From Amycolatopsis rhizosphaerae (lineage in GTDB: Bacteria > Actinomycetota > Actinomycetes > Mycobacteriales > Pseudonocardiaceae), in contig NZ_VJWX01000008.1 of assembly GCF_007713715.1 (NCBI RefSeq), positions 1 through 44,423 on the forward strand: a stretch of DNA of 44,423 nt. Reading direction: 5' to 3'. Below, one piece after another: positions 14,322 through 23,637 of the stretch. The notes under the pieces were generated by a model. The model did no database searches and had not been told where the DNA came from. It was given only the letters and a program-made list of their open reading frames with translations. The first letter of the stretch is position 1. Each line of letters begins with the position of its first letter. Position numbers and translations under genes: made by a program.

Positions 14322-15953
14322 ATGACAGTTAACCCGTGGGTTGTTCCCGTTGGAATGGCCGGTTCTGACGGCTTGGTGCGAATCGGCACCGGAGCCGCCG
14401 ACGATGAGCTGCTTACATGCCCCTCCTACCTCGGCGTTAAGGTCCGTCCGAGGATTCGCTCGAGGCGACCGTCGTGGGCGCCAGCCGCTCAGTTCGAGAT
14501 GTTCACGCTTCAACCAGTCATGGCTGCACTTGACAGCGTCGAATACTGTCAACTCTCCGAGGATGCTGCTCTGGCAGAGATTGGACAGAGCGGCACGCCA
14601 CTCCACCCTGGGTTAATCAAGTTTGCACGCCACGCGGTGCACAACTTCTTGACCATTGGTTGCGAAGAAAAGGGATTGGAACCTGTTCCAGACTGGTGGG
14701 TCGTTCGCAAGACAAGTGCGCGCATCTGGGAACTCTATGGATGGGGGCGTCGCTACCAATCGACTGACGGTCGGCGTCGTGAATTTCGATTCCTACGGCT
14801 CGGTGAGGCTGCCAACCACCGACATGATCGCACAAAAACTGCGATCGCGGCTTATGTGACGGCGTTCGGCGTTCCAGCAGTATGGCCCGATCCATGGCGT
14901 GAGCCGTTCGACCTCCGTGAAGCTCGACCGGTAGATCATGCGCGGGTGGTGGAGGTAAGCCTGGCGAACGGGTCTGCCGATGTGCTATTCGACGGCACGC
15001 CTGCTGACGCCGAGGCCTATTACGCCGAGCATGGTCGGAGACGCGTAGCGTCCATCGCCGCTGGGGGACCGGCGCGCCCCGGCTCGTCATGCGCAGAGTG
15101 CAAACAGCTGACCAGCTGCGGGAGCTTGCCGCGTATTCCGGGCGTCCTGGCGTTACCAACGACGCGAGCGCCGATTCGCACCGTGTCGACGAGCGACCTG
15201 CGCTACCACCGGACATGCCCGGCCCAAGCCCACCTGCGGTCGCTCCACCTGCCACGCGCCTACGAATACGGTGCCGAAGCCGAGCTCGGTCACGCCGTTC
15301 ACGCCTGGCTTGAGGACGCGCACCGGGACGGCACGGCCTGCGATCCGGCGACAATGCCGACAGGAAAGACCGCTTGGTCTGCGGGCCGCTGGCGGGTCGA
15401 CGGCGACGCGGCACGGATCGGTGCCCGGATGCTGCGGCGACACATCGACGTCTGCGCCCTCCATCACTCCGACACGGTGACGCAGGTCCAGGTCGAGCCT
15501 CGTCTTGCGGTTCATGACACGGCGGCCCAGGCGGTCGTGCTTGCGAAGCCGGACATGATCTACATGGACGACGGCGGCTGGGTTTGGCGCGAGCTGAAAA
15601 CCACCCAGAAGGGGCGCTGGTTTCATGACGACCTCCTCGACGAGTTCCCGCAACTGGCCCTTGCTGTGTCATTCCTCGCTGAAGGAGCGCTAGGCGGCGA
15701 TGCCGCCATGGCCCGGGTCGAACTGGAGGTGCTGCGCCCGGAGGGCGCGGAGATCGATGTTATCGATCCGACCGACCCTGAACGGCTTGCCAAAGCACGC
15801 GAAGTACTACGGCGTCTCGCGCAGCCGTGGCGCGCTGACGAGACGTTCGAAGCTCGGCCGAGCAAAAACTGTCGGTGGTGTCCTGTATCTAGGTGGTGTC
15901 CGAGTTTCCCAGGCTCGGACCTACCTGACGAGGAGGACAGCGGCGCATGGTGA
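14322..15953 (+). CDS. Fe-S PD-(D/E)XK nuclease (RecB/Cas4-like) with a second cysteine-cluster half
   Basis: 543 residues from the ATG at 14322, preceded by GGGGAG; a TTG at 14268 and a GTG at 14307 are weaker starts. The C-terminal half (about 290-543) is a RecB/Cas4-type nuclease: Cys299 (YHRTCPAQ), His324 (GHAVHAWLED), Asp411 (LAKPDMIY), Glu424-x-Lys426 (RELKTTQ), then FPQLAL, and finally C517-x2-C520-x5-C526. The four cysteines should hold a 4Fe-4S cluster as in AddB and Cas4. The N-terminal half has a matching set, Cys33 (LLTCPSYL) and C257-x2-C260-x5-C266, with identical spacing. I see no HxxxD-ExK there, so it looks like a degenerate duplicate. The gene overlaps the next by seven bases (ATGGTGA) and is the first of a four-gene operon with a helicase and a PIWI protein. 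Likely role: DNA processing in an anti-invader system. Confidence 0.8.
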   Translation: MTVNPWVVPVGMAGSDGLVRIGTGAADDELLTCPSYLGVKVRPRIRSRRPSWAPAAQFEMFTLQPVMAALDSVEYCQLSEDAALAEIGQSGTPLHPGLIKFARHAVHNFLTIGCEEKGLEPVPDWWVVRKTSARIWELYGWGRRYQSTDGRRREFRFLRLGEAANHRHDRTKTAIAAYVTAFGVPAVWPDPWREPFDLREARPVDHARVVEVSLANGSADVLFDGTPADAEAYYAEHGRRRVASIAAGGPARPGSSCAECKQLTSCGSLPRIPGVLALPTTRAPIRTVSTSDLRYHRTCPAQAHLRSLHLPRAYEYGAEAELGHAVHAWLEDAHRDGTACDPATMPTGKTAWSAGRWRVDGDAARIGARMLRRHIDVCALHHSDTVTQVQVEPRLAVHDTAAQAVVLAKPDMIYMDDGGWVWRELKTTQKGRWFHDDLLDEFPQLALAVSFLAEGALGGDAAMARVELEVLRPEGAEIDVIDPTDPERLAKAREVLRRLAQPWRADETFEARPSKNCRWCPVSRWCPSFPGSDLPDEEDSGAW

Positions 15954-17113
15954 CTGCACGCCCGGCTGTGTCGGCGGTGTTCTTCGACGGCGAACCGCTG
16001 GTACGGATGATCGCGTCGGCGCTGTTCACGCTGTCACGCCAGCGTGCGCCGCGCAACCCTGTGTACGAGGACACGGTCCAGACCGCATTCAACCACCTGG
16101 TTCTGCGCTGCCTGCGCCATGATGTGCTGCCGCCGGCCAGCGTCCCTGACATGGTCTCGTGGGCTATGCACCGCCCATTGCACGAGTGGCCGCTCGGTTT
16201 GCCGGACGACCTAGACACCGCAGACGGTTTCCTGATCGACCCACAGACGCGCCTGCCGACCCAGCAGTGCCTCGAATGGGTGATCTCGGCTCCCGATCCG
16301 GCCGCGGAACAGTACGAGAACGAGGTCATGCTCGGCGTGATCCAGCAGTGCCGGGTCGCCCGGTCGCCGGAGTCCTACACGGCGTTCCGCCGCCTGCTGA
16401 TCACCCGCCCCGTCCTGACCGGCACTGAACTTGCTCTGCTGGGTGAGGACCTGGACCTGATGCTGCTGATCGACACCATCAAACGGTCCTACGAACCCGC
16501 TCCGGGGTCGTATCTGCGCGACGGACAGTATGCGCAGTGCGCCCGCTGCAAGTGTCTGCTCGTACCGATCGAGGGTGGCCGGTACCGGTGCGAATTGGAC
16601 CGATGCCGACGTGAGGGCTACCCGACGATCGAGCGCACGCTGGACCCTGCCCGCGGCAACGGCGTCTATCAGCTCAGCCGCCCGCTGCGGATGTTCATCA
16701 CAGGCCCAGGACTGGCCGAAACGGATCTGGAGCAAGACCTGATCAAGAAGAAGTTGCAGCCGGAAATGTGGCCGAACTTCGACGCCTACGACCTACGCAT
16801 CACGCTTCCAAACAAGCAGGTCTGGGCCATCGACGTGAAGGACCGCGCCAACCCTGCGCTACTCGCCCGCACCGCGCGTGCCTTCATTCCCGCGCCGCCC
16901 TACGACCAGGCCTTTCTGGTTGTACCGCAGTACCGGTTCGACGAGCGCGAAGCTTACGCACGGATCTTCGCCCGGCACGTCGCAGACGAGGTACGCGACC
17001 GAGTTCGCTTGACGTCGGATGCCGAGTTCCAGCGGGTACTGACACGCGAACTGCGCCGGATCCGGCGCATCACCACGGTCCACTCGACGGACGGGGGCTC
17101 CTCCAATGCGTGA
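15947..17113 (+). CDS. pPIWI-RE-associated restriction endonuclease (zinc ribbon + PD-(D/E)XK)
   Basis: 388 residues, ATG at 15947 behind GAGGAGG. The middle carries a zinc ribbon: C198-x2-C201 (also Cys203) and C215-x4-C220. The C-terminal part is a small restriction-type nuclease fold: RMFITGPGLAETDLEQDLIK (a helix with the conserved acidic residue), Asp282 in NFDAYDLRITLP, then Asp296-x-Lys298 in WAIDVKDRANPALL. This D..(D)xK arrangement is the catalytic core. The N-terminal 190 residues are helical and unassigned. It fits the REase that accompanies prokaryotic PIWI-RE proteins. It overlaps the helicase gene by eight bases and would act with it on invading DNA. Assignment is by motif and gene order only. 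Confidence 0.72.
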   Translation: MVTARPAVSAVFFDGEPLVRMIASALFTLSRQRAPRNPVYEDTVQTAFNHLVLRCLRHDVLPPASVPDMVSWAMHRPLHEWPLGLPDDLDTADGFLIDPQTRLPTQQCLEWVISAPDPAAEQYENEVMLGVIQQCRVARSPESYTAFRRLLITRPVLTGTELALLGEDLDLMLLIDTIKRSYEPAPGSYLRDGQYAQCARCKCLLVPIEGGRYRCELDRCRREGYPTIERTLDPARGNGVYQLSRPLRMFITGPGLAETDLEQDLIKKKLQPEMWPNFDAYDLRITLPNKQVWAIDVKDRANPALLARTARAFIPAPPYDQAFLVVPQYRFDEREAYARIFARHVADEVRDRVRLTSDAEFQRVLTRELRRIRRITTVHSTDGGSSNA

Positions 17114-20100
17114 TCGCAGCAGCTGGCACCGCCGCCTTGCCCGCCAGATCACTCCAGCCTGGCCAGCAACGCTGACCACCTTCACACCCGGCGACCTGAT
17201 GGACGTCGAGCTGGGCCTCTACTTGCTCGAGACCGTGATGCCCACCCGCACCGTCACCGACGCGTGGACCCTGTTTGGTGGCTACCCCTACAGCGAAGCA
17301 TTCGGAGATGTCCGCACCGACGCACAGCGGCACCGCATCCAGCGTGGCCGCCACTACCTGTGGAGCATGCGACGCCGCCGAGAGTGGCGAATGGCGGTGA
17401 CCGCCTATCTCACCGTGCCGGAGGAGGTGCGCGGGTACGACATCAAGGACCTTGACGCGGTGCCCGAGCGACGCACACCCTCTCGAGCCGCGACCCGCTT
17501 CTCCGTGTACGAGGACGTCCTCACATCGGCACCCCCGTTCGATCGCAAGCCGCTGCCCCTCGCTGACGTCGGCGAATACCGGTTCCCGGTGCGAGACCGC
17601 TCGTACTCGGTGACCTTCACCAACGACTTGGTGCCTGGCCCGCCGTCGCGGCCCCACGACCTCGACGCCCTGCCGCCAGGCGGTGGCACGCCCGTCGAGG
17701 TGACTTGGGAGCAGCTCGAACAGGCCGCCCAGGCGATGGACCGCATCGAGGCTGCCCACCCGGATCACAAGGCTCACGAGTGGGAGCGCCGGCTGGGGCG
17801 GGTCAAGCTGCTCGTCCGCGACGAAGCGCGCGGCGAGTTCGCCCCAAGCGACACCTTGCGCGTCGACGGGCTGCTCAATCTCGTCGGCATGGTCGGTGCT
17901 GGCAAGTCGACCCTGCGCGACATCCTCGCCTTCTGGGCCACCACCGACAAGGCCAAACCGCGGCGGATCACCATCGTGGTCGGCGACGTTGCAGAAGTCC
18001 TCACCGTCGTCCAGCAGTTCCGCGCGCTAGGCGTCGCCGCAGCCCCAATCCTCGGCCGATCCACCCGCGAGCGGAATATCGAACGTCTCCATCGGCGCAC
18101 CGCCACGGCTGGCGCCACGACCATGCTGGCGCACAACGACCCGAGCTTCGACTACCTCAGCAGCGCCTGCCCGCTTGACGCCTTACGTGGACTGGAAGCT
18201 CCGCGCCCACTCGGCATCGGCGAAGCACCCTGCGTGTCCCTCTACCCCGTCACCAAGCCTCGTACTAAGGCAACTGCGGCCGCGCTAGGCCGCGAGATAC
18301 TCGACGAGCCCGTTGCCGCTGAATCAGACGTCGAAGAAGAGCGGCCGAAGCGCCATGCTTGCCCGCTGTGGACGCGCTGCCCCCGGCATCACGGTGCACG
18401 CGACCTGGTTGACGCCACTATCTGGGTCGCCACCCCGGCCGGGCTCGTCCACAGCGGCATCCCGCAACACCTCCACGAGGAACGGCTCCGCTACCTTGAA
18501 CTCGCCTGCAGACTGAGCGACCTCGTCATCGTCGACGAGGCCGACCGCGTCCAAATGCAGCTCGACACTGCGTTCGCGCCGGCCACCACACTGGTGGGCC
18601 GTTCGCCGAATTCCTGGCTCGACGAGGTGTCTGCCCACAAAGTCACCGAGCTGGCCCGTCGCGGCCGGCTGCAACTCTCCGCCCGGGAGAACGACGACTG
18701 GGCCAACGCCACCGACACCGTCACAGCGGCGACCAACCGCCTCTACTCTCTGCTAATCCAGGACGCCGCCCTGCGCACGTGGATCACCGAGGACTATTTC
18801 AGCGCGCTCACCCTCCACCAATGGCTGATCAATGCCTGGTTTCCCGACACCGGCGACAACTCGCAAGACCCAGACGAGAACGTAGCGGCCGAACGCGACC
18901 AGCAGATCGCACGCATCGACCGCATCCTCGACCGCTTCCGCGACGACCCACTCCAGGAGCAATCCACCCTTACGCCGTCGGGCGAACCGGACGAGGATGC
19001 CGTCATCGTCAACCAGCTCGTCCATCTCGCGCTTGAGCTCCTGCACGCCCGGCGCGACTCGGCAACCCGAGAACGACTCCGCGATACCTTGCTCGCACTG
19101 CTTGGCGACAACGACCCCGTCGCCAGCAACATCGACGCCCACGTCACCAGGTTCGAATTCACGCTGATCTTGGCGGCTTTGCACCATCGGCTGAACTTGA
19201 TGACCACCCTATGGCCGCGCGTTGAGGCGGCCCTCAACCTCGAGGCGACGTCAAACGTACTGTCGCGGCGACCGCCCAAGGACTACGAACCAATCCTCCC
19301 GGAATCCCCGATGGGCAACGTTCTCGGATTCCAGTTCCAGCTCGGCGAGCGCAACCGCGACGGTGACCAGAGCGGGGAATTGCGGTTCTTCCGCTGCAGC
19401 GGCGTCGGCCGCGAACTGCTTCTACAGCTGCCACAGCTGCCGGCGATCGACAACCGGCCCGGCCCCAATGTCTTGCTGATGTCGGCGACCAGCTGGGCGG
19501 GTACCTCCAGCCGCTACCACGTCAACACCGATGTCGGCGCCGTCCTTCGTCCGCACGACGACGAAGTACGTCTCGTCCTCGAGTCCACGTTCCGCAAGGA
19601 GTTCCTCTACTGGCCGGGCTCCTCCACCCCGCTGCGTCTGTCCGGGTCCGATACCGAGACCCGCCCGCAAGTGCTCACACAGATGCTCCACCAGCTTGCG
19701 GTGCCAGACCGCAGCCTCGCTGACTCGACCAGCATGCTCGAACAAGAACTCACCGACATCGACGACCCCGATCGCCGGAGGATCCTCCTACTGGTCGGCA
19801 GCTACATCGAAGCCAAGCGCGCCGCCGAGTACCTCAACGCGATCCCCGAATGGACCGGGCGGATCACACTGCTCGTGTCCGACGATGCGGACCTCGACAA
19901 CGCCTGGCGCACACTCCCCAGCGACCCCTCGCTGCGGACCCTCAGCCGAGGTAACGTCGCCTCTTTCCCCGCCGAAGGCGGACAGATTCTCATCGCGCCG
20001 CTGCTGGCCGTGGAACGTGGCCACAACATCGTCGTCCCCGGCGGTAAGGCGGCGATCGGCAGCGTGTACTTCCTCGCCCGACCGCACCCGCGCCCTGACG

Positions 20101-20579
20101 ACATCGCCTTGGCGATCCAAGCGATCAACGACTGGGCAGTACGCCAGGTTCGCGGACCCGAGGGGGGCTTCCGGCAGCTGGCACTCGCCGCCGGCACGCC
20201 TGACCTTGCCGGACTGGCCTTCCGTCGCGAAGCGCGCAAGAAGTGGAATCGCTTCTTGACCAGGCAACTGTCGTGGACAAGCCTGCCCCCAGAAGAGAAG
20301 GTCGCTTTCACCTGGGACCAGCTCGTCGTGATGTGGCAGGTCATTGGCCGCCTTGTTCGCGGTGGAGTCGAGGCCCGCGTCGTCTTCGTCGACGCAGCGT
20401 TCTCTCCGCGGGAAGCTGGGCTGAATGCCGTCGACACGCCGGACACCAGCCTCCTTGCGAGCATGCGTTCCATCCTCGATCCGTACTTCACTCCGGACTC
20501 CACGTTGCCGGATATCGACAAATCGCTCGTCGTCGCGCTGTACGAACCGCTGTACCGCGCCCTCGCCGATATGGACTAA
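17106..20579 (+). CDS. DinG/XPD-like Fe-S superfamily 2 helicase of a pPIWI-RE system
   Basis: 1,157 residues, ATG at 17106. An N-terminal region of about 240 residues with no known motif precedes the ATPase. Walker A is GMVGAGKST (261-269). Four cysteines follow, C355, C376, C419 and C425, placed between motifs I and II as in the Fe-S domain of DinG/XPD. Motif II is VIVDEADRV (Asp477-Glu478-Ala-Asp480). The second RecA domain carries LLLVGSYIEAKRAAEYL and motif VI QVIGRLVRGG (from residue 1078). A long acidic insertion lies between. DinG-type helicases are one of the three core partners of pPIWI-RE proteins. The role would be unwinding DNA or R-loops for the PIWI protein and nucleases. It is separated from the PIWI gene by only 36 bp. 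Confidence 0.82.
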   Translation: MRDRSSWHRRLARQITPAWPATLTTFTPGDLMDVELGLYLLETVMPTRTVTDAWTLFGGYPYSEAFGDVRTDAQRHRIQRGRHYLWSMRRRREWRMAVTAYLTVPEEVRGYDIKDLDAVPERRTPSRAATRFSVYEDVLTSAPPFDRKPLPLADVGEYRFPVRDRSYSVTFTNDLVPGPPSRPHDLDALPPGGGTPVEVTWEQLEQAAQAMDRIEAAHPDHKAHEWERRLGRVKLLVRDEARGEFAPSDTLRVDGLLNLVGMVGAGKSTLRDILAFWATTDKAKPRRITIVVGDVAEVLTVVQQFRALGVAAAPILGRSTRERNIERLHRRTATAGATTMLAHNDPSFDYLSSACPLDALRGLEAPRPLGIGEAPCVSLYPVTKPRTKATAAALGREILDEPVAAESDVEEERPKRHACPLWTRCPRHHGARDLVDATIWVATPAGLVHSGIPQHLHEERLRYLELACRLSDLVIVDEADRVQMQLDTAFAPATTLVGRSPNSWLDEVSAHKVTELARRGRLQLSARENDDWANATDTVTAATNRLYSLLIQDAALRTWITEDYFSALTLHQWLINAWFPDTGDNSQDPDENVAAERDQQIARIDRILDRFRDDPLQEQSTLTPSGEPDEDAVIVNQLVHLALELLHARRDSATRERLRDTLLALLGDNDPVASNIDAHVTRFEFTLILAALHHRLNLMTTLWPRVEAALNLEATSNVLSRRPPKDYEPILPESPMGNVLGFQFQLGERNRDGDQSGELRFFRCSGVGRELLLQLPQLPAIDNRPGPNVLLMSATSWAGTSSRYHVNTDVGAVLRPHDDEVRLVLESTFRKEFLYWPGSSTPLRLSGSDTETRPQVLTQMLHQLAVPDRSLADSTSMLEQELTDIDDPDRRRILLLVGSYIEAKRAAEYLNAIPEWTGRITLLVSDDADLDNAWRTLPSDPSLRTLSRGNVASFPAEGGQILIAPLLAVERGHNIVVPGGKAAIGSVYFLARPHPRPDDIALAIQAINDWAVRQVRGPEGGFRQLALAAGTPDLAGLAFRREARKKWNRFLTRQLSWTSLPPEEKVAFTWDQLVVMWQVIGRLVRGGVEARVVFVDAAFSPREAGLNAVDTPDTSLLASMRSILDPYFTPDSTLPDIDKSLVVALYEPLYRALADMD

Positions 20580-20615
20580 CCGCCAGCCGCAGCGCAACCG
20601 AGAGAGACCAGCATC

Positions 20616-23417
20616 GTGGCCTATAACGAAATCCAGCAAGCCGCCTTCGTCCCGAACCCCGAGGTCGAGAGTTTTACCCGCCCCCTGCACACCCTTGCCT
20701 TTCCCGCGACCTGGCGTGAGCCGATCATCAACCTCTACGCCCACGGCAGGTCTGAGGCTGCCCGAGTCAAGATCAAGAGCGTGCCGATCCGGCGGCTCAA
20801 CAGCCTCATGCGCGCCGTTGCCCCCGACCTGATCACCGTGGACGGCCCGACGACTTTCGACGAGAACAAGCCCTGGCTCTACGCTGACGCCCCTTACCCT
20901 CAGGCCGTGCTCGACAGCATGATTCACGCCTGGCTTCGGAACATGCAACCCAGCAACGAGGCCTACCCCTTATTCCGTGAGACCGTCCGCGCACTGTCCA
21001 CTCATGCGCTGACATGGCAGATCGAGAACGTCGACCTCCGGGCCCAAGATATCTCCCCCGGGGGCACAGCCCTGCCCCACGATCGCCTCTACCGCCTCGT
21101 CCCGGAGATCCTCGCTGACCGTATCGCACAACTCGACCCCTACGAACACGCCGGCAAGCAGCTCCTGTTCCACCGTGTCGCCGTTGACGCTCGAGCCAAT
21201 GGTGCCGAGCTGATGTCCTGGCCTCCGCTCGAACACCCCACCAAAGGCCAAAACGGTGTAAAGATCGCCTACTACTCTGCGGTCATTCGCGTCGCGCTAC
21301 GCACCGTGCCGTTCTCGCCAACGCCACGAGTGCACATCAGCACCGGTGTCCGCCGGTGGGTCAGCGGGCGCGTCTACTTCCCAGGAAAGAACGGCGTTTC
21401 GACCTACTTACTTACCAATGAGCCTCTCGTCCCCGACGGCACCCGGCCCCATCGATTCGCCGTCGCCTCGCTCGTCTGGGATCGCAAGTCTCGTAAGACC
21501 GTGTGGCGCCAAGGCGGGCCCGAGGGGCTGCTCAACCAGGTCTCTGCGCTCGACAACCTGCCCTCGCCGGACGTCTTCGCCAAGGAACCCGACGCCTGGA
21601 TCCACGGCCGCGACGGCATCACAGCAGCGGTCGCGTTCCACAGTCGTATGAAATGGCACCCCGTCGGGACCGGGCTCATGCCCAGCGAACGCCGCCGGCT
21701 GACCGAATGGGCTGCACAAGCGCTCACCCCCGAGTTCATCTGGGCCCCGCCGCTGCACCGAAGCGAGATCAAGCAAAACCCCGCTCGCGCGTTGGAGAAG
21801 AACGTCCCGGTCAGCAAGGACGCTACCGACGTCGAACGAGCACAAGCACACCTGGACAACGCCGCAGTGAACAGCCGCAACGCCGAAAAGCGGCGTGTCC
21901 TGGCGGCCGCGACCAATGACAACCTCGTGAGCGCTGTGCTGCTTCACCAGACCAGCACCATGCGCCAGCACGTCCTGGACGCAGTCGAATCGAGTCTCGG
22001 GCTGGCGGAACATCGATGCGCAACCGGACCGGAACTCTGGTCTTGGGAAGCTCCAGAACTCAGCGTCCGGCTGCACGTACGTCCCCTCGGCGCCCTGGGG
22101 GCGCCGCTGGGGAACGGGGACAAACCGCCCCGCCGCGGACAAGAATTCGACGATGCCATCCGACAACGACGCGACCAGGTCTCAACGACGGTCACGGACC
22201 TGTGCGACAGCCTCGCCGAACGCCCACCGCTCGTCCTCATCGAACTCGAGGGACCCGACCGATTCCAACAGCCCAGAACCGATCCCAAGTTTGCGATCCG
22301 GCTCGGCTGCGCCGACGCCGGCACCGTCACCCAGTTTTTTCGACCTCCCAGCACAGAACCCGACGACGAGGACGATGCTGGATTTCGCGCAGCCGCCGCT
22401 TGGGGAGACGGCATGCGACAGCTCGGTATGCGCTTCGTCCCCCAGCACACGCTCGGCGAGGCGATCCCGGATCAGCTCAACCAGCTCGCGTTCTGGCTGG
22501 TCAAACGCCGTGTGGACGGCCCGACCCAAAACGCGCAGTTCACCCCGGTCGCGGTCCTGATCCGTCCTGGCCAGAACTGCATCATGGGCCGTACGGCGAG
22601 CATGTCGGAATGGGTTCCGTATCCCGAGCTGCTCAAGAGTCTCACCGGCCAGATCCGCCCCGACACTTTGAAGACTGACTACGAGCAGGCCGCGGCCACC
22701 GCCGCGTTCGTCAAGAACATCCTCTACCAGATGAAGAGCAAGCCCACTCTCGTCGTCACCCATGCACAAAACACCCGTAACCGCTGGCCCTGGCTACAGA
22801 ACGGCGGCCTCGTCATCGACCGGATCCAAGTCGGGGCAGCTAACACCCAACGCATCGCCGCTTACGGGAAGCAGTTACGTATCGTGCGTATCGCAACCGG
22901 AGACCGCGACGAAACTGCACAGTGGTGGGCACCCAAATCCGGAGGAAGCGGCGGCATCTCCAAAGGCCTCTGGCGGCTCCAACCGTCCGACGACCGGCAC
23001 CGCGTCTTCTACAGCACAACCGACAAAGCGAGCACCCACCCACTCGCAGTAGACGCCACGAAGCTAACCCCGCGAATCACCACGGCCGGTAAGCCAGACA
23101 TCAAGCCAGCGAAGAACGCGTGGAACCCGGACCTGCTCGAGTTGTCGATCGCAGGACTCCAACCGGGAGACAGCCCTGAGACGTGGGCGATGTTCTTGCA
23201 CCAGCAGAGGTTCTCCGAAGACTATCGCGATGGACTCGGGCTTCCGCTGATCCTGCACCTAGCGGAACTTACATCCCATTACGCACTGCCTCATGGTGAG
23301 GAGCTCGATGGCGATGTCATAGACGAGGCAGAAGACAGCGACGAGCCAAATGAAAAGGACGATGCAGCAGTAGATGAGTCCGACCCGTCTGAGGCACGAG
23401 ATCGCCGCAGAAGCTGA
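20616..23417 (+). CDS. Prokaryotic PIWI protein, pPIWI-RE family (DUF3962/DUF3893-like)
   Basis: 933 residues from a GTG at 20616 with GAGAGAGA about ten bases upstream. The N-terminal half has the layout of the module once called DUF3962 (YNEIQQAAFVPNPE at the start, later ARANGAELMSWPPLEHPT). The C-terminal 300 residues have an RNase-H-like PIWI layout: KPTLVVTHAQNTRNRWPWLQ, then LRIVRIATGDRDETAQWW, with Arg755/Arg758 and Glu766 as candidates for the conserved R and E that name the family, then DLLELSIAGLQPGD and FLHQQRFSEDYRDGLGLPLI. The acidic tail (DEAEDSDEPNEKDDAAVDES) is unusual. The family lacks the standard PAZ domain and is linked to a DinG-like helicase and an REase. It probably uses a nucleic-acid guide against plasmids or phages. 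Confidence 0.8.
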   Translation: MAYNEIQQAAFVPNPEVESFTRPLHTLAFPATWREPIINLYAHGRSEAARVKIKSVPIRRLNSLMRAVAPDLITVDGPTTFDENKPWLYADAPYPQAVLDSMIHAWLRNMQPSNEAYPLFRETVRALSTHALTWQIENVDLRAQDISPGGTALPHDRLYRLVPEILADRIAQLDPYEHAGKQLLFHRVAVDARANGAELMSWPPLEHPTKGQNGVKIAYYSAVIRVALRTVPFSPTPRVHISTGVRRWVSGRVYFPGKNGVSTYLLTNEPLVPDGTRPHRFAVASLVWDRKSRKTVWRQGGPEGLLNQVSALDNLPSPDVFAKEPDAWIHGRDGITAAVAFHSRMKWHPVGTGLMPSERRRLTEWAAQALTPEFIWAPPLHRSEIKQNPARALEKNVPVSKDATDVERAQAHLDNAAVNSRNAEKRRVLAAATNDNLVSAVLLHQTSTMRQHVLDAVESSLGLAEHRCATGPELWSWEAPELSVRLHVRPLGALGAPLGNGDKPPRRGQEFDDAIRQRRDQVSTTVTDLCDSLAERPPLVLIELEGPDRFQQPRTDPKFAIRLGCADAGTVTQFFRPPSTEPDDEDDAGFRAAAAWGDGMRQLGMRFVPQHTLGEAIPDQLNQLAFWLVKRRVDGPTQNAQFTPVAVLIRPGQNCIMGRTASMSEWVPYPELLKSLTGQIRPDTLKTDYEQAAATAAFVKNILYQMKSKPTLVVTHAQNTRNRWPWLQNGGLVIDRIQVGAANTQRIAAYGKQLRIVRIATGDRDETAQWWAPKSGGSGGISKGLWRLQPSDDRHRVFYSTTDKASTHPLAVDATKLTPRITTAGKPDIKPAKNAWNPDLLELSIAGLQPGDSPETWAMFLHQQRFSEDYRDGLGLPLILHLAELTSHYALPHGEELDGDVIDEAEDSDEPNEKDDAAVDESDPSEARDRRRS

Positions 23418-23451
23418 ATCCCACAGGTGCCTGGGGGAGCCGAAGTCCCAG

Positions 23452-23637
23452 ATGCGCGAGCTCACCGGACAAGCCGCCGGCGCGTTCGGCTACGGCGTCG
23501 GGCATCTGCAGCGCGAGCGGGCATATCTCGCTGAGTTGGCCAACCGCTTGAACGAGGCGCTGGGTAAGATCACCAAGAGTGACCATGTGGCCACAGGCAT
23601 CCTCAATCAAGCGACCAGTGACAGTGAGGTTCTTTGA
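23452..23637 (+). pseudogene. 3' fragment of an ESX/WXG-like gene at the island boundary
   Basis: The frame ending at the TGA at 23635-23637 reads AGAFGYGVGHLQRERAYLAE, then LANRLNEALGKITKSDHVAT and LNQATSDSEVL. It closely matches the C-terminus of the ESX-like product at 25478-25923 (AGAFGYGIGHLQRERAYLDE, LVQRLNNALGKIAESAHAAT). The N-terminal two thirds present in the other copy are missing here: upstream of about 23450 the sequence is the end of the PIWI gene instead. So the gene was cut when the pPIWI-RE operon arrived, or by a deletion. The stop overlaps the DUF3558 start (TGATG), as in the second copy. Confidence 0.7.

Noticed and set aside
19788-20948. 386-codon minus-strand frame across the helicase/PIWI junction
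   Set aside because: It spans two strongly supported plus genes and has no motif; typical of high-GC antisense frames.
14322-23417. CRISPR array near the Cas4-like nuclease
   Set aside because: No regularly spaced repeats were seen anywhere in the window; the nuclease belongs with the helicase and PIWI genes.
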